Source: Orientallactaga sibirica (Eukaryota; Chordata; Mammalia; Rodentia; Dipodidae). Taken from it: a stretch of DNA of 64,000 bases. Positions within the stretch are counted from its first letter, which is position 1, and every line of letters begins with the position of its first letter. Location: assembly GCA_036365145.1 (NCBI GenBank), contig JAEOAD010000024.1:17113501-17177500 (forward strand). Direction: 5' to 3'. The translations under genes and the position numbers were made by a program. Positions 1-12,648 of this stretch are shown here, piece after piece. A model generated the notes under the pieces. That model had not been told where the DNA came from and made no database searches. It worked only from the letters and a program-made list of their open reading frames with translations.

Positions 1-147
1 AAAGTGAAGAACTTGTTAAAAAAAACAACTCTTACCTTTGGCAATTGTTATATGTTTTGTGAATTTTTCATGCTATTTAATTAAAAATTATAAAACTTGA
101 TTTTTAAATAAATAATTATAAAAAACCTTGATTAAAATATTAGTAGA

Positions 148-346
148 GGGCTGGAGAGATGGACCCAGATTCAATTCCCCAGGATCCATGTAAGTCAGAT
201 GCACAAGGGGGAGCATGTGTCTGCGGTTTCTTTGCAGGGGCTGGAGGCCCTGGTGTGTTCATTCTCTCTCTATCTGCCCCTTTCTCTATCTCTATATCTA
301 CCTCTATCTCTCTTAAATTAATTAATTAAATATTTAAAAAAAAACT
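148..346 (+). mobile_element. Dip-like SINE, internally deleted
   Basis: The head 'gggctggagagatgg' is joined directly to 'acccagattcaattcccc', so about 40 bp that would hold most of the tRNA-like A-box region and the 'gcctgcaaagcc' segment are missing. The body, a CT-rich stretch and an A-rich tail follow. The copy is defective as a polymerase III template. Confidence 0.85.
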
Positions 347-665
347 TTAAAAAATTAATAGAATGAAAACCATCTCATAAAAATCACCACAAAAATAACT
401 TACAAAATAGACTCTTTAGAAGTAAAATTATTCACATGTATTGAATTTGACATTGAGTTCATTGTTGAGTTGTTAATAGTAAGGTCATTTTACTTTATAG
501 GAGTTTTTGTCTCTGAGCTTTGTATAATTTCTAGTTCATCTTAAAATCACCAGCTCTACATATAAGGAAATAAGAAGGGCATTCATTTTTTCACAAGAAG
601 TGTAGTTGCAGTAGATATTCTCACTTCAGTGAAATATCTATTACACTTAGAAGAAAACCCTTCAT
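347..665. other. Unique AT-rich sequence, nothing recognised
   Basis: No repeat, gene or clear regulatory motif was seen in this stretch. Confidence 0.5.
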
Positions 666-982
666 TATGGTTGGAATAGGTTCATGTGCTTTAATACTTG
701 CTCCCTAGCTGGTGGCACTGTTTGGGAAGGTCATGGCAACTTTAGCAGCTGGAGCCTTGCTTACTGGATGAAGTGGACCACTAGGGGCTGGACTTGAAGT
801 TTGATCGCCCAGCTCTACTTTGATTTCTGCCTCCCAATTGTGAACATAATGTGAGGAACCCTGCTCCCCCTCCTGCCACCATGCCTAAACACTCTGAACT
901 TGAAGCTGAAAAGAAACCATTTCCTTCCCTAAGCTGCTTCTGGGCAGTTATTTGTTCAGAGCAATAAGAAAGTAACTGATCA
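666..982 (+). mobile_element. MaLR-type solo LTR (MT-like), degraded
   Basis: The sequence follows the MT/MaLR LTR pattern: a 'tatggttggaat' head, 'ctggtggcactgtttggg', 'cctgccaccatg', then 'taagctgcttctgggcag' and a tail near 'gcaataagaaagtaactg'. No target-site duplication was found. It is an old solo LTR with no internal viral sequence. Confidence 0.7.
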
Positions 983-1104
983 GCCTTGTCAGTTTCTTTA
1001 AACTCTCTCAACCAAAGTATCTTGTCAAAATACTAGCAGTGAAAGAGACCAGAGAAGCCTGTGTTTCCACTGAAACTTTAGGTTTCATATTAATATATTT
1101 TGGG

Positions 1105-1440
1105 TTCTTTTCTCTTTTTCGTTTTCTTTCTTTATTTTCAGCTAACAGTTTTCATACATGTATACAAGGTAGATCGTGATCTGCCTGTTACAGTTTCTTG
1201 TCCCCCACCCCATCCTCCTTCTACTGCACACCCTTCTTCTTTCCAAGTAATACCACCTCTCCTCTGATCCCTGTTATCGTCTGTTATCTATGAAGGAATG
1301 TTGATGGGCTCAGTCTTGCACATGTCTTGGGCAGGTAATGACGGCTTCTGGGAGATCATGAATGCACTCCTCTCCATCCTTTGACTCTTACATTCTTTCT
1401 GCTCCTCTTTTGCAATGTTTCCTGAGCATAAGAGGGGGTG
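1105..1440 (-). mobile_element. L1 3' end fragment, antisense
   Basis: A T-rich start is followed by 'cagttttcatacatgtata', a pyrimidine-rich stretch and 'tgactcttacattctttct'. This is the complement of the rodent L1 3' UTR pattern also seen at 18350, 22975, 33168 and 46980. Non-coding and 5'-truncated. Confidence 0.65.
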
Positions 1441-1455
1441 GTATAGATGTCGTAT

Positions 1456-1690
1456 TTAAAAAAAAAATTAGTTTTATTTATTTATTTATTTGAGAAAGAG
1501 AGAGAGGTAGCTAGAGAAGGAGAGAGAGAGAGAGAAATAACGGGTGTTCCAGGGCCTCCAGCCACTGCAAACGAACTCCAGACACACACCCTACCTTGTG
1601 CAGCTGGCTTATGTGGGTTCTAGGGAATCGAACCTGGGTCCTCTGGCTTTGCAGGCAAGTGCCTCAACCACTAAGCCATCTCTCCAGCCC
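1456..1690 (-). mobile_element. Dip-like SINE (short type), antisense
   Basis: It runs from an A/T-rich tail through GA repeats to 'gccactgcaaacgaactcc' and 'ctaagccatctctccagccc'. It is close to full length. The 84-codon frame here is just its antisense translation. Confidence 0.92.
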
Positions 1691-4173
1691 CTAGATGTCA
1701 CATTTTATGCTGAGCAACTCAAATCATTAATTCTCAGTGTTCTCACAAGTTTTGTGTCTCTCCATAAGTCACTGTCTGGCCTTTTCTTTTTTAAATAAAA
1801 TCAAAATAAATTTGAATATATCAATGTGAGACCACTACAGATAAATTGCCTTGCTTTTGGATGACTAATGTGTATTTTATTGGCTCTGTAAATATAAACT
1901 TCCATCATAGATGCTAATTGTTTTGAAGAAGTTGTTAAGGTCAAAAAAATCAATGATCCAATATTTAAAAATTCCTTAACAATTTTATAATTTGCCTTTC
2001 AAACATTTCATAGCTGCAAGTATACAGAGTAGAGTAGTATTTAATATTTCATTGTCAATTCTGGTTGCATTTTTGACTACAGAAAAATTTTTCATTATTT
2101 AGAAGACTCCAAATATGCACATAAGAAGTGAGGAAATAAATATGATCTCGTTATGCACACTTTCTTTGTGCTTGATGCTGTGTTGGAAATCATAAATATA
2201 AAACAAGTGAGCTCTCCTTTATCTGCAAGTTATATAGATTGACTGATAATTATTATACAAGTTCATTTTCCTAAGACATTTAGGACAAAGAAACCCCTAT
2301 TAAATAAGTATACTCTAGTAGGCTTATGTTGAATAGTCAATTTCTAAGATGTAGTCAAATATCACAAAAGCTTTTGCCTTTTTCTGGGCACTGTCCTTAT
2401 TTCTGGCCATTGTACTCCATTATGAAAACTGCCAGATGGAGAAATGTCCTGATGTCCCAGTAAAGTTTAAGATGTACTGTGTGTTCTCGTTCCCTAGTTT
2501 TGTAGCTGTGGCTCACTTCATCTTCTTTTTTATGTTTTCTCATAGGTTCTAAGTTTAAGATGCTTCATTATTGAGGGTGTTCATTCAGATGAACTCAGTT
2601 CAGCAAAATTAGTTTTGATCAGTTCAGTTTAAGCCAGCTCTCCCACTGGTGCTCAGAGAGGAGTGTTCTGCCTTTGGTTTTCTATGGCATTTTTCCTTTT
2701 AGGATCACAATGTAAAAGCAAGTCAGTGAGTCTATTGTCCTTATATTTATGTTTAATTGAAGAAAACATTGACTTGCCTTTCTTTATAAATGTTCATTTT
2801 TTTTTTCTGGAACTTTCTTTACTAAAACTGTGTTGTATTTTTAAAGCCTTCCCTATTTCTTAAAATTCTTTAGGTAAATACATTAAAATATATTCAAATG
2901 CAAACATTTACATATAAATTTATGATCTTCTTATAGTATCAAATTAATATATTATCATATAACTGTAACAAATCTGTTGAAATATGAATTTTCTTAGATT
3001 ATACATATGTCTGCATATCAATTTCCAAACAAAGCAAATTATGATCAACAGAACTGAAAATCATTAAGTTTTTTCATCATCTACAATCTACTCACGGGAT
3101 AAAAATCCACCCACATTTTTTCACTGTTGTTCTGTAAGCTTCCAGAATATTAATGTGGCTATTGATAACTTCTTGTAAAACCAATGGTATGTAATGATTT
3201 GTGTTTCAACTGTGTTCAGCACATGCAGTTCAATTCACCTCAAGAAACGTTCTGTTAGCCTTTGTGTGAGCAAAGCACCATTGTGTTGTTCTATAGTTGT
3301 TTTTGATTTAGGTTGTTGACCCTCTTGTCTTCATCTGGGGGGATGTGAAGAAAGACATACTGGGAAGATCTAGGAACTAGCAGCTCCCTCTCTCCATTCC
3401 CAAATTTTAAATTCTATACCTGCAGCTTTTTGACAGGTTGACAATGACAGGTTGAAAAATGCTAGGCTTGGGAAGACTCCTTGGAGGAATAAAGGCTCTG
3501 GTTTGAAGGCATCGTCAGACTATTTGAATCTTATGTCTGTGCTTCTTTCCTGGATTCTGACAACCTGCAAGGAGGGTGAGTCAGGGATCTGGTGCTGTCA
3601 GCACATTACAGCACTGAGGCGGCCCCAGAGTGAGAGCAAGGGGCTCTGGGTAAGGATCCAAGTTTCACAGCTAGCTAAGACCAGGTTAGATCTTTGACAT
3701 CTGCCTCCTTCATTTTCCTGAGTCCCCCCAAATTATTATGACTAGCTATGTCTGTTTTCACTGGGGGGGGGGACCACAAACCTTCTGGCTGCAATATTTC
3801 CTATTGAATTTTGCAATTTTTAACCTCAATTTTTTTTCTTATTACTTTCACAGTCTAATCTGGAGGTGATGAAGCATTGGCAGGTGGCAACAGTGACACG
3901 TTTTAATCCTTTTCTGTCACTCCTTAAGCTGTTATTTCAAGATTATATTATTCACCTGTCATTCACCCTCTCATCCAGATTTTAATTTGTTCCCATATTT
4001 TCAGTGCACCGATTTCTGAGGGGCAGGTATTTGTGAGGAATCTTTCCAAACACTCAGCATGTGACATTTCTTTTGAGCTGAAGCTTTTGGTTGGTTTATG
4101 TCCACTTTCCCTCCACCAGTGGTCAGGAAATGCAGAAGAACTAGAGTAAACTTGAGTAAAGAAAAGCAATTCT
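1691..4173. other. Unique AT-rich sequence, nothing recognised
   Basis: About 2.5 kb free of SINEs, with a short poly-G run near 3763. Small open frames (for example 2663-2863 and 3452-3697) show no domain, signal or context supporting a gene. Confidence 0.5.
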
Positions 4174-4379
4174 GGGGCTGGAGAGATGGCTTAGTAGTTA
4201 AGGCATTTGACTGCAAAACCAAAGGATCCCGGTTTGATTCTCCAGGACCCACGTAAGCCAGATATACAAGGGGGAGCATGCATCTGGAGTTTGTTTGCAG
4301 TGGCTGGAGGCCTTGGCATGCCCATTCTCTATGTCTGTCTCTTTCTCTCTCTCAACTAAATAAAATATAAAAAAAATGT
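4174..4379 (+). mobile_element. Dip-like SINE (short type)
   Basis: The complete head 'ggggctggagagatggctta' is followed by the body, a CT-rich region and an A-rich tail. The frame 4001-4279 on the minus strand is mostly SINE translation. Confidence 0.92.
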
Positions 4380-6683
4380 TTAAAAAGAAAAGCTATTCTG
4401 GTCTCACATTCAATTCAAGATCAGTTATTGCATTTAGTTATCTTGTGTCTTTAGTCTCCTTCATTTACAATAGCTTTCCTTGTATGACCTTTACATTTTA
4501 AACAGATACAAACAAATTATTTTGTGGAAAGTACGTGCAATTTGGCATGTCTGATGTCTTCATGAATAGATTTAAATTAGATGTTTCCCATCAGTGGGAA
4601 AGACACAGCACAGACATGTTGCTGTCTTTCTAAGTGTATCAGGAGGTGTGTGACATGAACTTGTCTCACTATAGATGATGTCGTTAATCTTGTTAAGATG
4701 TTGTCTGCTAGATTTCGCCCTTGGAAAATTGCTATTTTCCTCAGTGTAATTTTATATGATTTTGTAAAACACCTATTTGCTATCAAATTTTCATTCATTG
4801 AATTTAGTACACAGTGGGTAAATTAGAAAGAGAACTATTAATTAGATAATCTTATTGTAATGATCATTCCTGATTTGATGAATGCAATTCATCTATCTTG
4901 AAAGAATGTCCTTGATTTAAACAAATAAACAATGAAACATTTGTAATGAAGTGAGTACACATATAATTACTAATTAAAGGAGGCAAATGGGTTGCAGCAA
5001 TGGACAGTGATGAGAACGTCATTTACATAATGTTGCCAGGGAAGGGCTGTGCTGAGTGACACGTATGCCATGTATGATAATGACTCTGAATAATTTAATT
5101 TCAATCAGCACACGCACAGATCCTATGACAAAAGAGATCTTGATGGGTTTATGGAAGCAAAACTCATTATTACCAAATGAGGAAAAGTGGTGTGCCATAA
5201 TGTCCCAAAGATAGGTGAGACATAGGTCAGGAAGGATTGGTAAGTTGTAGGGGGAATTTTTATTTTATTCCAGTGCAATAGAAAGATGATGAAGAGTATG
5301 TTACAGTCTTGCTTAGACTTTAAGATGAATTCTCATTTTTTTGTGCAGAATAGACTTGCAGAATGAGATTGGCAGGAAACTATTCTGGAGATCGATGTTG
5401 GTTTAGAAAGATGTGTAGAATTAATGATATAGACAATTGGACAGATTCGAACACATGTTTGGGGTAAAATCATGTGAACTTTACCAGTGAATATCTGGAT
5501 TTTGGAAGGAGACAAAGGTCATTCCTGGGTTTCTGATTTGGTAATAGCAGAGAGTAGAGATGTGCTATAAAATGAGAAAAGTTCAGAGGGGAAATCATGA
5601 TTTTTTTTGGGGGGGGCGCAAGTTAAGTATGAGTTGCCTGAGGAGAGCTAAAATTAGAAATAGATAGTGGAACACATGCATTTAGGGTTCCAAATAGAGT
5701 TTTGGCATGGGAGTCAGTGACAATAGTATCTAAAGAATTTAGGGATGAGGAATGAGAGAGCTAGTATTTAGGAGTTTGGTTAAAGAAGAAGAAGAAGCTA
5801 CAAGGAGGCCCAAAAGGATTACACAGAGAGTTGGGAGCCATGGTGAGAGCATATGGGCAAAATGAAGCTGCAAGAGCAGAGTGAGGCAAGGAGGAGTAAG
5901 TAGTTCAACTGTTTTAAATTTTTGGAAATTTGAATAAGTGAAGACGAACAATGTGTTTGGTTAAGTGGAAACCCTTGGTGATATTGGCTAGAACAAGGTA
6001 GAGTGGTACATAGAAAATTATTTAGATGTGAATCATGTTTTGCATAGGAGCTGAGAAAGTATAGACAGCGTGCAAAGCCTAGTTCCATGTATCTGGAAGG
6101 AAGAGGGAAGGAGAATAGAAATGGATTTCTCTCTTTCTCTCTCTCTCTCTCTCCACCCCCCCTCCCTGTGTGTGTGTAAAGTATAAGGTGTATATATCAT
6201 GTTTGCGTACTGTCACACGTAATGCTTTGAGAATTGAGAAAATGATAAGGTAGAAGAGAGAAAGAAGGTCTGAATCTTTTGAAAAGATTCAAAAGATGGG
6301 ATCATTTGCACATGACATTTGATATCAAAAAATTGAATTTTAGAATTTGTGCCAAGAAGAGGTTCTGAAATTTGAAGCTAATAATAGATACATAAAACTT
6401 TTTTGAGCTAGTGGGAAAATAAGCTAACTAGAGAAATATGGTTGTGTTTACTGTTTCAATGAAATCTATATGGTAAGTAATACATATTTCTCCAGTTAGA
6501 ATCAGTTTTTAGACTATGAATGTCTTGGAGTTGGTTTAGACCTTGGATGTAAAGTATGCACATAGACTAGTAGCAATGGTATCACCTAGAAGCTTCTTAG
6601 AAGTTTCTTTGTAAGCAATCAGAATTTGCATGCTGAAAACCACAGCAGTCCTGAGTAGACATTCACATTTGAGGCACACTTTT
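4380..6683. other. Unique sequence, nothing recognised
   Basis: About 2.3 kb with no recognisable repeat except the short pyrimidine tract listed separately and a T8/G7 run near 5603. The minus-strand frames at 5739-6088 overlap one another and look like chance frames. Confidence 0.5.
6127..6177. repeat. (CT)n / C-rich / (TG)n simple repeat
   Basis: A continuous pyrimidine tract passes into a short TG repeat. Confidence 0.9.
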
Positions 6684-7269
6684 TAAACATTAATTAATTA
6701 ATTAATTAATTAATTTGAGAAAAAGAGAAAGAGAGAGAGAGAGAGAAAGAATGGGCATGACAGGTACTCCAACCACTGCAAACGAACTCCAGACACACGC
6801 GCCCTGTAGCAGACAGCTTCAGGTTCACTGAGATGAACTTCCAGACCAGGCACAGTTATGGAGGAAAGGATTTATTGACGCTCAGAGATCCAGGGGAAGT
6901 TCCATAATGGCAGAAGAAGCTGGCCTGCTTTCACAGGATCAATCACAAACAGAGAGAAAAAAAGCCACAAGCCAAAGCCACACAGTACAGCACATCTCAG
7001 GAACTCCAGCTAGGCACACTTTGCGTATCTTTAGATTGAAACCTCAAACCCACCACCACACCTTAAGATGCGCCCTGTGACACTGCCTCCATACAGGTTG
7101 CTGCAGATGCAAAATATAAACTAATAAAACACTGAACATATTGGGGGACATCTATTCAAACTACCACATGCCCCCTTGTGCATCTGGCTTACGTGGGTCC
7201 TGGAGAATTGAACAGCAATCCTTTGGCTTTGCAGGCAAATGCCTTAACCACTAAGCCATCGCTCCAGCC
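6684..7269 (-). mobile_element. Dip-like SINE (antisense) split by an LTR
   Basis: The SINE starts with an (AATT)n tail and GA repeats, stops at 'acacgcgccc' (6804), and resumes at 7169 with 'tgcccccttgtgcatctgg', ending in 'gctccagccc'. The two halves join into one normal element once the LTR at 6805-7168 is removed. Confidence 0.92.
6805..7168 (-). mobile_element. MaLR-type solo LTR (type A), nested in a SINE
   Basis: 364 bp from TG to CA, antisense, matching the copies at 17213 and 56160. Flanking 5-mers 'cgccc' and 'tgccc' form a 5-bp target-site duplication with one mismatch, as expected of ERVL/MaLR elements. In LTR sense it holds an AATAAA signal (6871-6876 complement). No viral coding sequence. 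Confidence 0.85.
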
Positions 7270-10200
7270 CCTGAGGCACACTTTTTAACATCTCCTGGTG
7301 TTGAAGTATGTCTCATAGAGCTGTGCAGCTGTGCCTTGTCTAGCCCTAAACTTAGTGCTTACCACCTCTATACCTTTGGAGGCCACTTAATTTTCAATTA
7401 GGCTTTCATATCTGGAAAAGCTCATTCATAATAGTTCCTGCTTTACAAGATTATTGTTAATATTAAGTTAGATAACATGGAAAAACATTCCTTCCAAATA
7501 GAAAATCCTATAATAATGACTGTCATCTTCTTCATCGTCATCATCAGGGCAATGCACTCTGCTAGATCAAGGGAGAAGATCACGGACAAGAAGAAGAAGT
7601 GAAGGAGCCAAGCTAGAGGTTAATGGATCATCTGTATGAGTGTTGGGTTTTCTGTTAGTGGCCAAAGGCATTGATGGAATAGGGGTAGGGAAGAACAGAA
7701 ACCCTAGAGTTATCACTGGAACTAAAGCATTATGAGGGAGAAAGGTCACATACTCACCTGTAGGAGCTCAATGGAGCAGTAGGAAGCACGAGAAACTTAG
7801 GAAGAAATGGCTGGACATTGTACTTTGAGAGCAATGAGTTCCTCCTTCCTTCAAATGAGCCCAAAGGAACTTGAGTCCATGCCTTGCTAATCAGTAGGGT
7901 GATCTTATATGTGTCATTGGAATTCTCTGAACTTCAGAACTTTAATCTGTGCAATATGTGGCTTTTTTCCCCTATTTCCCACGTGTGCCAGTTCGTACAG
8001 GGCTCAGTTAATATCATGAGAATTATGAGTGAATCCACTGTAAGCTATGTAATTGTGGTTCCTTATCTGTCTCTCTTCAGTGGACGAGGAGTTCTGAGAG
8101 ACAGGATTTATGGTCATGCATTGAAAAGAAATGACATGTAATTGATTACTAAATGACAATGGGATGTAAAGAACATTCACAATTCAGAAGACACGTTAGG
8201 GATGTGCTTGGTTCGAGAGATATAATGCTGAGAGGCAATATGGAGCTGCTAATCAATTTTGGTTGTGTTAAATAGGAGTGTTCTAGTTATTTGTGTATAT
8301 TCTCCCTTAAGACAATGAGACGATATTAACTTTTCATCCACAAATTCAGAAATGTATGTATGGTGCACATACTAATGTCAGCTCCTGTTCAAGGTGTACA
8401 GGACAGAACATAGGGACAAGAAGAGCAAAATTCTGTGCTCCAAGACAGCTTTCACTCAGTAACATTTTTCTGAATTGGTTACATCATCTTCTGTTTATAT
8501 TATGTCACACAGTCACATGGTTTAATATTGTGCTAGTCCTTGAGGACTCCAGTTTTGAAGGATAATTACATGCAGTTGGCCTTTCATTAGCTTTCCCTAA
8601 TGGTGTCTTTGGCTCCTGTGCGCAATTCATTATCTTGTGTTAATTAGAATTCCAGGAATATATTTGAAATGCCATAACCTTAATTTTATAAATAAAATTA
8701 TTGGCGAAATGTTTGAACATTAGATAGTACACATAATTTATGAATGTCTTCTAAGAGTTGACATATGAATTGGCATGGTTGTTGGAAAATTTGACACGTT
8801 TGGGAAACCATTAATACCAAATTAACTTTAGTTACAACATGTTTAAATGAAGAAGAAACTTAGCTTTTATATCTTGTTTTCTTTAGCAAGCCTAAAATGG
8901 GTAAGAAACAAGGAGTTTATATTAAGTAATAACTACTGGGAGCATGTCAGGACAAAATAGTACACAGGGAACATGACGTAAGGACTAGCTTCTAATTTGA
9001 CCACCCCAACCGGACCCCACATATAATACATACCATGACGGGAAGAAAAGTTGGGCAAAAAACCAACTTCTTTGAATCTGCCCCAATATGAAACATTCAC
9101 AATTATCTAAACGTAATAAATCAAGAAACAGCAGTGATTTTGTTGTTCGTCAACATGGGCACTATTACTTAGCAGAAACAGCTAAGAGTTGAGAATGGCC
9201 AGCTTAAAAAATTGAACTGCACTGACTGTTCAGTAAGGCTTGACTAAGGGAAACGGTGTTTAGAGAAACGAGCATTTCTGCTGTATTCCTGAGTCCTGCT
9301 CTCTGTTCTCTCACCCCTTGGCTTTCTGAGTCCTAATTGCACTGACCTTCATGCTGTATCTTCAGGAAGCTGCATGCTGTCCAGGCTATGGTCTGCAACA
9401 TGCTCCTGCACTGTGTTCTTTCATGGGCCTCACTGACTTCCTCTTAATCTCCAGGCATCTGATCAGGCATCAAGTGGGGTCTCTCCTGATCCTCTAAATC
9501 CAAGTCCGTCACCTTTCCTCTTTCCATATCTGTGTATGCTTTGACAGCACCAAACACATGACCACAATGGCCCCTTTACATCTCTTTGTTCTCCTAAAAA
9601 TATACACTCCTAGAAAGCAGACATTAAGCCTTTGTTCCCTTTCTCCCATCAGCATATACGAGGGATGTCTCAAAATGGATGTTGTTAGCATTTTCAGATT
9701 TTCAGTAGCTCAATGAATCCTGGTCTCTTATTGTACAGGAAATAATGCTGTAAGAGAAAAATGCTTCAGAGGTGAAGTGGTCCCACAGTAATCTGTAGAG
9801 AAAGCATTTTTATTTTTACAGGGTAGTCTTCAGGAAGTAAGAAGAAAGCCTGAAGGCAATGGATTAACAAAACTTGTGTGTGTCTATCAGGGAGGAAGGC
9901 ATGTATCATTACCCAAGCAGCCTCAGCAGAGTCTCACTGGTCACAGGGGGATGAGAGCTCTGATCCTAATGTAGAATGACATGCCCAGTCTTGATGAGAA
10001 AGGTAATGTTGATAAGCAAAGATATCCATGCACACAACAGTGGCAAGTCACACACAGTGGGGGATTTGATGCACGTTATTATTCTGCTATGTCCTACACG
10101 TCACATTAATGTGGGTTGCTTGCATACATTATATCTAGGCTCATGATTTACTGGTAATCAAGAGGAGAAGTAAGCGAGTCAGTTCTTCCCACCTCTGATA

Positions 10201-10394
10201 GATTTCAACGCACACTTCCACTTGTCACTGTCACTAAGTAAATTAAGAAGATAACCTTCTTAATGGAATTTTAGCATTGAAATAACGCGGCTGTTTAGTT
10301 GAACAGTCCGGATTAAATTATTAATATGAGGTGCAGATCACTCAGCCACCAGTGCACTTAACTCTCAAGCATGACAAGCTATGTAAAAACAGTG
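7270..10394. other. Unique AT-rich sequence, nothing recognised
   Basis: About 3.1 kb without any repeat I recognise. Scattered frames (7884-8141, 8356-8565, 9509-9691) have no supporting signal. As one of the longest repeat-free stretches it is a fair place to look for conserved non-coding elements. Confidence 0.5.
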
Positions 10395-10625
10395 ACATGT
10401 GGGGTTGTGCTTGTTTGTAACCCCAGGGCGTGAGGATCCCTGGGGCTTGTTGACGAGGGAGTCTAGACTAATTGGTGAGCTCCAGGACAAGAAAAGACAC
10501 TGTCTCAAAAAAAGGTGGATGGGGTTCTTGGGGAACAACATCTAAGGTTATCTTCTGGTCTCCATGTGTTACCCTCACGTACACATGCACCCGCATGTGC
10601 AAGGACACACTCATGCATAAAAATT
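10395..10625 (+). mobile_element. B4/RSINE1-like SINE, 3' part
   Basis: It shows 'ccctggggcttgttgacgag', 'taattggtgagctccagga', 'ctgtctcaaaaaaaggtgga', then 'ggtctccatgtg' and CA-rich text, the usual order of a B4/RSINE1 element. The related copy at 39965 is more complete. Confidence 0.7.
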
Positions 10626-10740
10626 TTGAAAAAAATTATTAAGATGAAATTCCTCATTGACAGTGTATCTAGCTACAGAGAAAGATGTGACTGCAATGAG
10701 TCTTAGCTCCATATATTTTAAAAATATTTTATTTATTTGT

Positions 10741-10972
10741 TTTAAAATTATTTTTATTTTTATTTATTTATATGAGAGAAATAGAAAAAGGCAGATAGTG
10801 AGAAAGAGAGAGAGAGAGAGAAATGGGCATGCCAGAGCCTCTAGCCACTGCAAACAAACTCCAGACACGTGCTCCACCTTGTGCAACTAGCTTAGGTGGG
10901 CCTGGAGAATTGAACCTGGGTCCTTTGGCTTTGCAGGCAAGCACCTCAACTTCTTAGCCATCTCTCCAGCCC
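10741..10972 (-). mobile_element. Dip-like SINE (short type), antisense
   Basis: A T-rich tail and GA run lead to 'gccactgcaaacaaactcc' and end in 'catctctccagccc'. First of three same-strand SINEs in a row. Confidence 0.92.
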
Positions 10973-11178
10973 TATTTATTTATTTATTTTATTTGAAAGA
11001 AAGAGTGGGAGTGGGGAGAAAATGAGAATGGGAAGCCAGGGTCTTCAGCCACAGCAAACAAACTCCAGATGCATGCACCACCTTGTGCATCTGGCTTCCA
11101 TGGGTTCTGGGGAACTGAATCTGGGTCCTTTGGCATTACAGGCAAGTGCCTTCATTGCTAAGCCATCTTCTCCAGACC
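10973..11178 (-). mobile_element. Dip-like SINE (short type), antisense
   Basis: It begins where the previous SINE ends, with a TTTA-rich tail, and closes with 'gccatcttctccagacc'. It is more diverged than its neighbour. Confidence 0.9.
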
Positions 11179-11248
11179 TTTTAAAAAATATTTTATTTTT
11201 TTATTTGAGGGAGAGAGGGAGAAAGAGGCAGATATATATAGAGAGAAC
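11179..11248 (-). mobile_element. Dip-like SINE tail remnant, antisense
   Basis: Only the A-rich tail and GA-rich part remain, broken after 'agagagaacc'. It abuts the SINE before it, giving a run of three in the same direction. Confidence 0.6.
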
Positions 11249-11769
11249 CATATAATTTTAGTAAAAATAATATTCATTTTTATTCATTTATTCATATTTA
11301 TGAAGTATGCATGCTTGAATTTTAATGTAGAAGTACAGACTTTAAAAAATGAAAAATACTTTTTAATTGATTTGTAACATGCATGCTGAAAAGGTCCAGA
11401 TATTATGAATGTACAGCCTGTGTCTAAAGATAATGGGATGGCGATTCCTAATTAGCACATGGGCTTCGGACATCATGTGCAATATCAATATTAGTAATAC
11501 ACACTATTAGTTGCTATGAGATTTAAAGCATTCCTTCTGCATAATGCATAAGCATATACATGTCTTTTAGACTTTAATTCAAAATTGAACTTTCATAGCT
11601 ATCCCTACATTATTTAAATGTTCTTGGAAGAGCAAAGATAACCAGTGTGAAGTCTTGTTTAGTCCTTTGAGGAAAACTAGCTCATGAGCTGTAGGGATCA
11701 TAACATGGTGTTAATCTGAGGTTTGCCTATTGTCACAATCTCAGTAAACTCTGTATCAAACTACGTAGA
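11249..11769. other. Unique AT-rich sequence, nothing recognised
   Basis: No repeat or gene signal was seen here. Confidence 0.5.
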
Positions 11770-12220
11770 GTAATTCCCAATTTTTCTTGTTGTTGCTAGC
11801 ATATTGAAATGCCAGTGATTTTGTGTAAGTCATCATATCTATTTGCAGTGGTGGTTTTAGTTTTTCCTTTCTTTTTTTATTGTCTTACTGTTTTGGCTAG
11901 GAATAGAAGTAGTGACAATGTATGTTTGATTTATTCTCAGTCTTACTGGGGCAGGATTCACTTCAACGTGATTATTGCTCAGTATTTTACAACTATCTTA
12001 TGTTGCTGAATATTTTTTATCATATATAAAAATTTAATCTCATTGTTATTTTCAGCTTCTATCAAGATAATAGTACTCTTTTCTCCTTTTATTAATGTAT
12101 TAAGTTATACTTTTGATTTAAAACATTAAATAAAATCTGTGATATCTTATAATTTTGTGTATCATTGTTTTTCTGTTTGTTAAGAAATTGTATCTTATGA
12201 GGAGTATTGATCTTTTTATT
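11770..12220 (-). mobile_element. Ancient L1 ORF2 fragment, antisense, decayed
   Basis: The order of 'ttttggctaggaatagaagt', 'tctcagtcttactgggg' and a stretch resembling 'tttatcaagata' followed by 'ttaatgtattaag' follows the complement of mammalian L1 ORF2. Many stops and indels; no usable frame. Confidence 0.6.
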
Positions 12221-12635
12221 TCTTTTCCTTTTGAAAAGTAATGATAGGGAGAGGAAAGGAGAAAGAGAAAAACAGAACAAGCACTTAAGGTATACTTTAT
12301 CCCAAAGAGAAGGCAATTTTACCACATAGGTTTTTGATATTTTACTTTTAAGAACAAAGGCAAGTGAAGGCAGTGCCCAGGGAAGGATCAGCTCCCTGGT
12401 ATCTTAGGGCGGAAATGTCCATTCTATGCTCTTATTGAATTTAATCCATCACTGGTCCTTCTGTGCCCTTAGGCAAAATATAAATATGAGGCCGGGTGAA
12501 TGAGAGAAACTACTTTTCCTTCAATAAAGCCTTTTCTTTTCTGTCCATGTTGTTTAGGAGTGCTGGAAGAATCTATAACTAATGTGGATGGTGTCCACAT
12601 CATTTTATTAAGTTGTTCTTTTCTTTTACCTCTAC
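12221..12635. other. Unique sequence, nothing recognised
   Basis: A GA-rich stretch near 12245-12275 is the only notable feature. Confidence 0.45.
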
Positions 12636-12648
12636 ATAGCTACATCTC

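Noticed and set aside
1544..1798. Frames encoding variants of 'GLQPLQTNSRCMHHLVHLAY'
   Set aside because: This peptide recurs at 1544, 4001, 11022, 58295, 59179 and elsewhere because it is the antisense translation of the Dip-like SINE.
6805..7168. Remains of an intact retrovirus
   Set aside because: Only solo LTRs are present. No gag, pol or env-like reading frame was found next to any of the LTRs.
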